Of a stretch of DNA of 64,000 nucleotides, positions 56,928 to 64,000 are shown in pieces (the stretch's first letter is position 1; the number at the start of each line of letters is the position of its first letter). This stretch comes from Brucella sp. BE17 (GTDB taxonomy: Bacteria; Pseudomonadota; Alphaproteobacteria; Rhizobiales; Rhizobiaceae). Under the pieces are notes generated by a model. The model saw nothing but the letters and a program-made list of their open reading frames with translations, did not search any database and was not told the DNA's origin. The position numbers and the translations under genes were made by a program. The stretch is taken from the NCBI RefSeq assembly GCF_039545455.1, contig NZ_CP154467.1, positions 1,426,001-1,490,000 on the forward strand. The letters are read 5' to 3'.

Positions 56928-58053
56928 ACCCAAAGAACTCCGGCTCAAGCGCTTCCTGATCGAGGAGGCAAAAGCTGTGGGTTTCGATGCGGTCGCCTTC
57001 ACCACGCCCGACGCCATACCGCAAGCGCCGAAAAGGCTACGCCAATACATCGCCGAGGGCCATCACGCCGATATGCTCTGGATGGAGGAGACGGAAGAGC
57101 GTCGCGCCAATCCCAGCGTGTTATGGCCAGAAGTACGCTCCATCATGATGCTGGCGATGAATTATGGACCGGACGTCAATCCGCTGGCAGTCCTTGAGCA
57201 GAAAGACCGCGCCGCCATATCTGTCTATGCGCAAAACCGCGATTATCACGACATCATCAAGGGTAAGCTTAAACATATGGCAAGCCGTTTTGCTGCGCGT
57301 GCCGGACAGGATGTCAAGGTTTTCGTCGATACCGCCCCAGTAATGGAAAAGCCGCTGGCTGAAGCCGCTGGCCTTGGCTGGCAAGGAAAGCACACCAATC
57401 TGGTGAGCCGGGAACTGGGTGCGTGGCTGTTTCTGGGTTCAATATTCACCACGGCGGAAATTCCGCCTGACCAGCCTGATCGTGATCATTGCGGGTCCTG
57501 CCGCGCCTGTCTAGATGCCTGCCCGACCAAAGCTTTTCCAGCACCTTACCGGATTGATGCCGCACGCTGCATTTCCTATCTCACCATTGAGAACAAAGGC
57601 CCGATCCCGCCTGAATTCCGCAAATCGATGGGCAACCGCATCTATGGTTGCGACGATTGCCTTTCCGTGTGCCCATGGAACAAGTTCGCGCAAGTGGCCA
57701 GCGAATTGAAGTTGAAAGCCCGTGAGGATCTCAAAGCGCCACATCTTGCCGATCTGCTCACACTTGATGATCCCGCCTTTCGCGCGTTATTTTCCGGCTC
57801 CCCTGTCAAGCGGATAGGGCGCGATCGTTTCATCCGTAATGTGCTGATCGCTGCGGGCAATTCCAACGATAAAACGCTTCTGCCCATCATCGAAAACTTG
57901 CTGGAAGATGCGGCACCTGTAGTACGGGGAACCGCAATCTGGGCGCTCAGGCAACTGGCCGACCCAATGGCAGTCATGCGGCTGCAAAAACGACTGGCCT
58001 TGACGGAAGAGGATGCTACGGTGCTCTCCGAGTGGAGCATGGAGACAAGCTGA
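56908..58053 (+). CDS. queG: Epoxyqueuosine reductase
   Basis: 381-residue cobalamin and iron-sulfur enzyme that finishes queuosine in tRNA anticodons. Two 4Fe-4S ferredoxin-type clusters are visible: CGSCRACLDACPTKAF and CDDCLSVCPWNKF (about residues 195-210 and 250-262). The C-terminus has HEAT-like repeats for tRNA (WALRQLADPMAVMRL). ATG 56908 is inside the GST gene end; GTG 56878 is in frame but less likely. Confidence 0.94.
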   Translation: MAISTSEPKELRLKRFLIEEAKAVGFDAVAFTTPDAIPQAPKRLRQYIAEGHHADMLWMEETEERRANPSVLWPEVRSIMMLAMNYGPDVNPLAVLEQKDRAAISVYAQNRDYHDIIKGKLKHMASRFAARAGQDVKVFVDTAPVMEKPLAEAAGLGWQGKHTNLVSRELGAWLFLGSIFTTAEIPPDQPDRDHCGSCRACLDACPTKAFPAPYRIDAARCISYLTIENKGPIPPEFRKSMGNRIYGCDDCLSVCPWNKFAQVASELKLKAREDLKAPHLADLLTLDDPAFRALFSGSPVKRIGRDRFIRNVLIAAGNSNDKTLLPIIENLLEDAAPVVRGTAIWALRQLADPMAVMRLQKRLALTEEDATVLSEWSMETS

Positions 58054-58054
58054 T

Positions 58055-58924
58055 ATGCGCATATTTCTGTTCGGGGCCGGATATTCGGCAAAAGCTTTTG
58101 CACGTCTGATGGTGGGAGAAGCCCAAGATATTGCGGGCACCACACGCAACGAGCAGAATTTTCCAGCACTCGAACAAGCCGGCATATCCCCGCTGTTTTT
58201 CAATGAGGAAGCCTCTTCGCCCGATCTTCTCGACCAACTCATCAAATCCACCCATGTTGTGATCTCGATTTCCCCCGGCGAGAAGGGCGACCCTTCCCTT
58301 GCGCTGGTTGAAAAGGCCTTGCAGCGTCCGGACAACACCATTCGCTGGATTGGTTATCTTTCAACTGTCGGTGTTTATGGCGATCACAACGGCGAATGGG
58401 TCGATGAAACAGCCCATTGCAAGCCTACGTCACGCCGCAGCCTTGAACGTCTGGCAGCCGAGCAGGCGTGGACGCTTTTGTGCGAGACGCATGGCACACC
58501 GTTGGCTATCCTCAGACTTTCGGGCATTTATGGGCCAGGCCGCAACGCTTTCATCAATCTGGAACGCGGCACGGCACGCCGCATTATCAAGCCCGATCAG
58601 GTTTTCAACCGCATTCATGTCGAAGATATTGCGCGCACTTTGCGCCTTCTCGCAGGAACAACCACTGGCGGTATCTTCAACATCACCGATGACGAACCCG
58701 CTCCCCCGCAGGATGTGGTCAGTTTCGCAGCCAACATCATGGGTGTGACGCCACCGCCGGAAATCCCGTTTGACGACGCTGACATGAACCCCATGGCGCG
58801 GTCTTTTTATGGGGAGAATAAGCGGGTTTCCAACAACCGTATTCAAGCGCTCGGCTACGAGTTCATTTATCCCGATTATCGCACGGCTTTTTCCGCCATG
58901 TGGCGCAATGAGAATTGGCGATGA
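58055..58924 (+). CDS. Epimerase-like SDR (YeeZ-type)
   Basis: 289 residues with the cofactor motif FLFGAGYSAKAFA at the N-terminus and extended-SDR features (WIGYLSTVGVYGDHNGEWVDE, ILRLSGIYGPGRN). Similar to E. coli YeeZ-type proteins of unknown role. ATG 58055 starts one base after the queG stop. Substrate unknown. Confidence 0.85.
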   Translation: MRIFLFGAGYSAKAFARLMVGEAQDIAGTTRNEQNFPALEQAGISPLFFNEEASSPDLLDQLIKSTHVVISISPGEKGDPSLALVEKALQRPDNTIRWIGYLSTVGVYGDHNGEWVDETAHCKPTSRRSLERLAAEQAWTLLCETHGTPLAILRLSGIYGPGRNAFINLERGTARRIIKPDQVFNRIHVEDIARTLRLLAGTTTGGIFNITDDEPAPPQDVVSFAANIMGVTPPPEIPFDDADMNPMARSFYGENKRVSNNRIQALGYEFIYPDYRTAFSAMWRNENWR

Positions 58925-59004
58925 TTGCCGTATGACGGATTGCAAAGCATAATTCCGGCATTCTGCCCGAATGATTCGGGCGTACCTGTTTCGAGGAATT
59001 GCCG

Positions 59005-59934
59005 ATGGCACCTGTATCGAAATTACGATTCTGGCCGCGCCTTATTCTTGCGGCCTGCCTGGGCGCGATGATCGCGCCTGAAGCCCTTGCACAGGATGTC
59101 CCCGCCAAACAAGCTTTCGGAGGCAAAAAACTGCCCTCCGTAACGCCACCGCAGGCTATCGGGTTTTATTCCAAGGGTTGCCTTACCGGCGCTGTCGCCA
59201 TGCCTGTCGACGGTCCAAACTGGCAGGTGATGCGGCTTTCGCGCAACCGCCGCTGGGGCCATCCGCGCCTGATCGGCCTTTTGGAAAAGCTGTCACAAGA
59301 CGCCGCGAAAGACGGCTGGCCGGGCCTGCTGGTCGGCGACATTTCGCAACCGCGCGGTGGGCCTATGCTGACGGGACATGCCTCGCATCAGGTCGGTCTC
59401 GATGCCGATATATGGTTGACGCCGATGCCGAAGAAACGCTTTAGCGATGCGGAACGTGAAAGTGTATCTGCTGTCTCGATGTTGAAGAAAGATACTCTTT
59501 TCGTCGATCCAAACAAATGGACGCCCAGTCGCACGGCTTTGCTGAAAAACGCTGCAAGCTACCCGGAGGTCGAGCGCATCTTCGTGCATCCCGGCATCAA
59601 GAAAGAACTTTGCGACACGGTCAAAGGGAACCGCGGCTGGCTTGGCAAGGTGCGCCCTTATTGGGGGCATCACTATCATTTCCATGTGCGGCTTTCCTGC
59701 TTGCCGGGATCGCCCAACTGTAAGCCGCAACCAAAGGTCGCAGCGGGCGACGGCTGCGACAAGTCGCTTGCCTGGTGGTTTACGGATGAGCCATGGAAAC
59801 CAGCCAAACCGTTCACGGAACCGCCAAAAAAACCACGTCCGGTCATGGTGTCCGATTTGCCCAAGGCATGCAGCACGGTGCTCAACGCCCCTGCCCCCAA
59901 TTCACTCGCCGAAGTCACCTATGGCGGGCAATGA
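59005..59934 (+). CDS. mepA: Penicillin-insensitive murein endopeptidase
   Basis: 309-residue periplasmic zinc peptidase that cuts peptidoglycan cross-links. Signal peptide (hydrophobic run ending ALAQD near residue 31). Zinc motifs HASHQVGLDADIW (about 125-137) and HHYHFHVRL (about 225-233). GAGGA lies eight bases before ATG 59005. Conserved Cys may form disulfides (GYSKGCLTG, GDGCDKS). Single gene with its own upstream region. Confidence 0.92.
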   Translation: MAPVSKLRFWPRLILAACLGAMIAPEALAQDVPAKQAFGGKKLPSVTPPQAIGFYSKGCLTGAVAMPVDGPNWQVMRLSRNRRWGHPRLIGLLEKLSQDAAKDGWPGLLVGDISQPRGGPMLTGHASHQVGLDADIWLTPMPKKRFSDAERESVSAVSMLKKDTLFVDPNKWTPSRTALLKNAASYPEVERIFVHPGIKKELCDTVKGNRGWLGKVRPYWGHHYHFHVRLSCLPGSPNCKPQPKVAAGDGCDKSLAWWFTDEPWKPAKPFTEPPKKPRPVMVSDLPKACSTVLNAPAPNSLAEVTYGGQ

Positions 59935-60033
59935 AAAAGCGTCTTGCGATAAAACTGTGTCTTGGCTCAGAACTTATAACGATTTAATTCTATGGCCACT
60001 GCAAAGACAGAAAATAACAAGGTTATCAACTTC

Positions 60034-60411
60034 ATGACGGAACGCCTGCGCATTGCTTTGATCGCCCATGACCAGAAAAAAGACGATATGGTAGCTTTTG
60101 CCCGTGCGCACGAAAAGGCCCTGTCACGCTATGACATCGTTGCTACGGGCACCACCGGCGGTCTTATTCAGGAAGCTTGTCCCTCGCTTAATATCCACCG
60201 CGTCAAAAGCGGCCCCTTGGGCGGTGATCAGCAGATCGGTGCCATGATTGCGGAAGGCACAGTCGAGACATTGATTTTCTTCATCGATCCGATGTCGCCC
60301 CTGCCGCACGATGTCGATGTCAAAGCGCTGACGAGGCTTGGCAGCGTTTATGACATACCCATGGCGCTCAACCGCGCCACTGCGGAAAAGCTGATAAAAG
60401 CTCTCGATTAA
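60034..60411 (+). CDS. mgsA: Methylglyoxal synthase
   Basis: 125-residue enzyme turning dihydroxyacetone phosphate into methylglyoxal, a bypass of lower glycolysis. [12 protein letters not shown] (about 7-18), TGTTGG (about 37-42), [11 protein letters not shown] and [19 protein letters not shown] are all family motifs. ATG 60034 gives the normal size; ATG 59992 would add 14 residues and has no clear ribosome site. glk follows. Confidence 0.94.
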   Translation: MTERLRIALIAHDQKKDDMVAFARAHEKALSRYDIVATGTTGGLIQEACPSLNIHRVKSGPLGGDQQIGAMIAEGTVETLIFFIDPMSPLPHDVDVKALTRLGSVYDIPMALNRATAEKLIKALD

Positions 60412-60475
60412 TCATTAAGTTTCATAATCCGCCTGTGATAAATGTCTCGGGCTTTATCAATGACGTGGAAGAAGA

Positions 60476-61507
60476 ATGCAAACGACCATCGATGCCGGAC
60501 ATGATTTCCAGTTTCCAGTTCTCGTCGGCGATATCGGCGGCACCAATGCCCGTTTTCTTGTCCTTGCGGATGCCAATGCGGAACCGCACGAATTTGCTGT
60601 GCTGCAGACGGCCGATTACGCCACGATCGATGAAGCAATTCAAAGTGCTATTCTCAGCAATAGCCCGATCAAGCCGCGCTCGGTCATTCTGGCGGTTGCA
60701 GGCCCGGTTGAGAGCGACGAGATCGACCTGACCAATTGCGACTGGATCGTGCGCCCCAAGAATATGATTGAAGAGCTTGGTTTCGAAGACGTTACCGTGC
60801 TCAACGATTTCGAGGCACAGGCGCTTGCAGTCGTCGCCCTTGATGGCGAGCATATGGAGCAGATCGGCGGCAAAGCAGATGCTCCAAACGCAACCCGTGT
60901 CGTTCTTGGACCGGGTACCGGCCTTGGCGTTGCAGGCCTTGTTTATACAAGCAGGGCATGGGTTCCGGTTCCCGGCGAAGGCGGTCATGTGGATATTGGT
61001 CCGCGCTCTCAACGCGATTGCGAGATTTTCCCACATATCGAGACGATGGAAGGCCGTGTCGCAGGCGAGCAGATCCTGAGCGGCCGTGGTTTGCACAATC
61101 TTTACGTGGCAATCTGCACCGCCGACAACGTTACACCCACATTGCAAACGCCGCCTGATATCACGGCCGCCGGTCTTGACGGCAGCAATGCGCAGGCGCG
61201 CGAAACGCTGGAACTGTTTGCCACCTATCTCGGCCGCCTCGCCGGTGACATGGCGCTGGTGTTCATGGCGCATGGCGGGGTCTATCTTTCAGGTGGCATC
61301 CCGCAACGTATTTTGCCTGCGCTCAAATCCGGCGTATTTCGTGCCGCATTCGAGGACAAGGCCCCGCACAATGTCATCATGCGTGATATTCCGGTTCATG
61401 TGATCACCTATCCGCTTGCAGCCCTTAGCGGTCTTTCGGCATTTGCCCGCACACCCCAACGCTTTGAAGTCGCAACCGAAGGCAGACGCTGGCGCAGCGG
61501 GCGATAA
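60476..61507 (+). CDS. glk: Glucokinase
   Basis: 343-residue hexokinase-fold enzyme. Phosphate motif [11 protein letters not shown] (about 17-27), sugar-binding [10 protein letters not shown] (about 105-114), [10 protein letters not shown] (about 143-152) and the EGGHVDIGP loop are present. It phosphorylates glucose with ATP. It lies 64 bases after mgsA, so control of sugar phosphate flux is a shared theme. Confidence 0.94.
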   Translation: MQTTIDAGHDFQFPVLVGDIGGTNARFLVLADANAEPHEFAVLQTADYATIDEAIQSAILSNSPIKPRSVILAVAGPVESDEIDLTNCDWIVRPKNMIEELGFEDVTVLNDFEAQALAVVALDGEHMEQIGGKADAPNATRVVLGPGTGLGVAGLVYTSRAWVPVPGEGGHVDIGPRSQRDCEIFPHIETMEGRVAGEQILSGRGLHNLYVAICTADNVTPTLQTPPDITAAGLDGSNAQARETLELFATYLGRLAGDMALVFMAHGGVYLSGGIPQRILPALKSGVFRAAFEDKAPHNVIMRDIPVHVITYPLAALSGLSAFARTPQRFEVATEGRRWRSGR

Positions 61508-61624
61508 GCATCCTCAAAAGTCTTGAGGATGGTCAAGCTTGTCGGATAGCGCTATAGAAACGCATATTTCAATGATCGCCCCGCGCTAACCGGCGGGCCA
61601 ACAGACAAAAAAGCGCTTTAGCAC

Positions 61625-63448
61625 GTGAGTTTCTTCAGGAAAAAAAACAAGAAGATTGATGGCGGCGAGGCAACGCGCGTCATCCGCCGCATGCTATCGG
61701 AAAACATCGGCGAATATAAAAAGAACTATTTTATCGCCATCGTCGCTTCACTCATCGTTGGTGGCTCCAATGGTGCGCTCGCTTATATGATGAAGCCGAT
61801 GATCGACAAGATTTTCTACGAGCAGCAGCTCGGACTGATCTGGATCATATGCGGGTCGATTCTGGCTGTGTTTATCCTGCGCGGGCTTTCCGGCTATGTG
61901 CAGGCGGTGGAACTGGCCAAGATCGGCAATAATCTGGTCGCACGTTATCAAAAGCGTATATTCGATCATCTCATGAAGCTGGGCCTCGATTTCTATAACG
62001 ACAATCGTTCCGGCCACTTGGCAGCGCAGATCAACCAGAACGTTTCCGGCATTCGCGATCTGCTCAACATGACAATCTCGTCGATTGCCCGCGACTTTAT
62101 CTCGCTCGTCGGCCTTGTCGCGATGATGTTCTATATGGACCCGCTGCTTTCGACCGCGATCTTCCTGATCGGCCCGCCGCTCATACTGGCGGTCGCCTAT
62201 ATTTCGCGTCGCATTCGCTCGGTGACACGCGATCTCGTGCATCTCAACTCGCACCTTCTGGGTGCCATGCAGGAAGCCGTGCAGGGCATCACCATCGTCA
62301 AGGCTTTTACGATGGAAGAGCAGTTGCGCGCCAAGATTGGCAATCTGATCGACCAGTCGGAGGGCCGCAGCAACAAGATCGCCAAAGTCTCCGAACGCAC
62401 CACACCGATTTCGGAAATCCTCGCCGGGTTTGCCGTCTCGGGCGTGCTTGCCTATAGTGGCTATCGCGCCATTCTCGAACAACAGCCACCCGGCGCGACA
62501 TTCGCCTTCATCACTGCACTTTTGCTTGCCTATGATCCGGCTCGCCGCCTTGCCCGCCTTCAGGTCGGGCTTGAAAGGGCCTTGGTCAATGCGCGCATGA
62601 TCTATGAAGTGCTGGATATCGTACCGCACCAAGGTGACGCTCCTGATGCCCCGGCCTTGAAGCCCGACAAAGGCGAAATCCGCTTCGAAGGATTACATTT
62701 TTCCTATAGCGAATTATCGCCTGTCCTGCATGATGTGTCCTTTGTTGCCAAAGCGGGTGAGACGACCGCAATCATTGGCGCATCGGGTGCCGGAAAATCA
62801 ACGCTGATCGGCCTGATCCAGCGTTTTTACGATCTGGACCAGGGCACCATCCTCTATGACGGGCAGGATATTTCAAAAGTCACCAAGGCGTCGCTGCGTC
62901 ATTCGGTGGCCTATGTCTCCCAGCAGCCTTACCTGTTTGAAGGCACCATTGCAGATAACATCCGCTATGGTCGCCCCGATGCGAGTGATGAGGAAGTCAT
63001 CAGCGCAACCAGGCTTGCCAATGCGCATGATTTTATCCTGCAACAGCCACAGGGCTACGACACCCCGGTCGGCGAAAACGGTGCCACACTTTCGGGTGGC
63101 CAGCGCCAGCGCATTTCCATTGCGCGCGCCATCGTGCGCAACGCACCGGTTCTGCTCCTCGACGAAGCGACATCCGCGCTCGACAATGAATCGGAAAAGC
63201 GGGTGCAGCAGGCGCTTGAAACCATTATGAAGGGCCGCACGACCATCGTTATTGCGCATCGTCTTTCGACCATCGTCAATGCCGATCGTATCGTAGTCAT
63301 GGAAGCCGGCCGCGTAGTGGAAGAAGGTCGCCACGATACGCTGATCGACATTCCAAATGGTGTCTATGCCCGCTTTTATCGCCTGCAAAGCGGCGATGAC
63401 GCAAATATCAACGAAAGAATAGCCGCAGGAGACGCCAATGAGCGCTGA
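61625..63448 (+). CDS. ABC exporter, fused membrane and ATPase (MsbA-like)
   Basis: 607-residue half-transporter: six hydrophobic helices over residues about 38-320, then an ATPase with GASGAGKST (about 385-393), LSGGQRQR (about 490-497) and [12 protein letters not shown]. It works as a homodimer. Such proteins export lipid A, lipids or peptides; the substrate here is not known. Start GTG 61625. The end overlaps dapB by eleven bases. Confidence 0.9.
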   Translation: MSFFRKKNKKIDGGEATRVIRRMLSENIGEYKKNYFIAIVASLIVGGSNGALAYMMKPMIDKIFYEQQLGLIWIICGSILAVFILRGLSGYVQAVELAKIGNNLVARYQKRIFDHLMKLGLDFYNDNRSGHLAAQINQNVSGIRDLLNMTISSIARDFISLVGLVAMMFYMDPLLSTAIFLIGPPLILAVAYISRRIRSVTRDLVHLNSHLLGAMQEAVQGITIVKAFTMEEQLRAKIGNLIDQSEGRSNKIAKVSERTTPISEILAGFAVSGVLAYSGYRAILEQQPPGATFAFITALLLAYDPARRLARLQVGLERALVNARMIYEVLDIVPHQGDAPDAPALKPDKGEIRFEGLHFSYSELSPVLHDVSFVAKAGETTAIIGASGAGKSTLIGLIQRFYDLDQGTILYDGQDISKVTKASLRHSVAYVSQQPYLFEGTIADNIRYGRPDASDEEVISATRLANAHDFILQQPQGYDTPVGENGATLSGGQRQRISIARAIVRNAPVLLLDEATSALDNESEKRVQQALETIMKGRTTIVIAHRLSTIVNADRIVVMEAGRVVEEGRHDTLIDIPNGVYARFYRLQSGDDANINERIAAGDANER

Positions 63449-64000
63449 AACGCATAATAGCCACAGCGACATGGGTCTTGTCGTGGTGGGTGCCGGCGGG
63501 CGCATGGGCCAGACCCTCATCCGTTGTGTTATAGAAATGGATGGCGCAAAACTTGTCGGTGCCATCGAACGCGCCGGTTCTCCGTTTTTGGGCAGGGATG
63601 CAGGCGAGATCGCAGGTCTTGGCACGCTTGGCGTGTCCATTACCGACGATCCTCTGCCGGTTTTTGCAAAAGCCGAAGGCATTCTCGATTTTACCACTCC
63701 AGCCGCAAGCGTTGCCTTTGCAGGTTATGCTGCGCAGGCCCGCATCGTTCATGTCATCGGCACTACGGGCTGTTCCACGCAAGATGATGAAAAAATCCTT
63801 GCCGCAGCCCGCCATGCGACAATCGTCAAGTCAGGCAATATGAGCCTTGGCGTTAATCTTCTTTCAGTGCTGATCGAAAAGGCGGCTGCAGCACTCGACC
63901 CGCAGGATTTCGACATCGAGGTGCTCGAAATGCATCACAGGCACAAGGTCGACGCGCCATCAGGTACCGCCCTTCTTTTGGGCGAGGCGGCAGCCGAAGG
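63438..64000 (+). CDS. dapB: 4-hydroxy-tetrahydrodipicolinate reductase, N-terminal part
   Basis: 187 codons are visible before the window ends. Cofactor motif [13 protein letters not shown] (about 15-27), [13 protein letters not shown] (about 90-102), GTTGCS and the catalytic [23 protein letters not shown] (read in part: [14 protein letters not shown]) leave no doubt. Second step of the DAP/lysine pathway. It starts inside the end of the ABC exporter gene (overlap of eleven bases), suggesting coupled translation. Confidence 0.96.
   Translation, partial: MSAETHNSHSDMGLVVVGAGGRMGQTLIRCVIEMDGAKLVGAIERAGSPFLGRDAGEIAGLGTLGVSITDDPLPVFAKAEGILDFTTPAASVAFAGYAAQARIVHVIGTTGCSTQDDEKILAAARHATIVKSGNMSLGVNLLSVLIEKAAAALDPQDFDIEVLEMHHRHKVDAPSGTALLLGEAAAE

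Overview
The window is a piece of chromosome from an alphaproteobacterium of the Rhizobiales, most probably Brucella in the broad sense (including former Ochrobactrum). This assignment is an inference. It rests on protein-level resemblance of ArgB, MgsA, S21 and DapD to Brucella sequences as I know them, on the rpmH-rnpA-yidC-engB-argB gene order, on the three-gene pnt transhydrogenase, on the short aa3-type cytochrome oxidase subunit IV, and on several palindromic intergenic repeats of the kind common in Brucella and relatives. No species was verified. I see no tRNA, rRNA, CRISPR array, prophage, insertion sequence or plasmid functions. Most of the window is core chromosome.

Layout. 1-4515: end of a sugar-binding protein gene, then ATPase, two permeases and a GntR/FCD regulator, forming a YtfQRT-YjfF-like sugar ABC operon. 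4531-7154: a DUF72 gene divergent from a thiamine-diphosphate enzyme. 7155-10172: methionine ABC transporter metQ-metN-metI. 10194-15070: VOC protein, TPR lipoprotein, ribosomal protein S21, MaoC, HAD phosphatase, and a Rossmann/SAF oxidoreductase. 15223-18887: the proton-translocating transhydrogenase operon pntAA-pntAB-X-pntB, where X is a small exported protein of unknown function. 19183-24981: oxidase subunit IV, SDR, glutamine amidotransferase, hydroxyacid dehydrogenase, LacI and MarR regulators, creatininase-family hydrolase. 24997-27347: a candidate Zur operator in front of a histidine-rich CobW/COG0523 GTPase and a WD40-like protein, a likely zinc-starvation unit. 27382-31683: alpha/beta hydrolase, methionine sulfoxide reductase MsrP-MsrQ, DUF4105 membrane protein, RidA.

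32025-36284 is the ribosome/membrane-insertion cluster rpmH-rnpA-yidC-engB followed by argB. 36320-37240 is an EamA permease gene interrupted by one in-frame TGA. 37335-38940 holds a HAD nucleotidase and a DUF817 membrane protein. 39097-42293 is the most accessory part: an autotransporter-like protein with seven HAF repeats and a long AT-rich 5' region. 42294-47824 holds a LOG protein, dapD, two small exported paralogues, a transglutaminase-like cysteine peptidase, dapE and a membrane protein. 47821-51775: def-fmt-truA, rmuC and a SelW-like protein. 52027-56234: lepA, an NDUFA9-like protein and uppP. 56235-64000: GST, queG, an epimerase-like SDR, mepA, mgsA, glk, an MsbA-like ABC exporter and the start of dapB.

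Functional links. dapD, dapE and dapB supply diaminopimelate and lysine; uppP, mepA and a transglutaminase-like protease also act at the envelope. def, fmt, truA, rpsU, rpmH, lepA, engB, rnpA and queG serve translation. The best leads for something new are modest: the exported protein built into the pnt operon, the tandem small exported paralogues, the Zur/CobW/WD40 unit, the HAF autotransporter, short duplications across three stop codons, and the nonsense-interrupted EamA gene. I did not find a complete, clearly undescribed multi-gene system.
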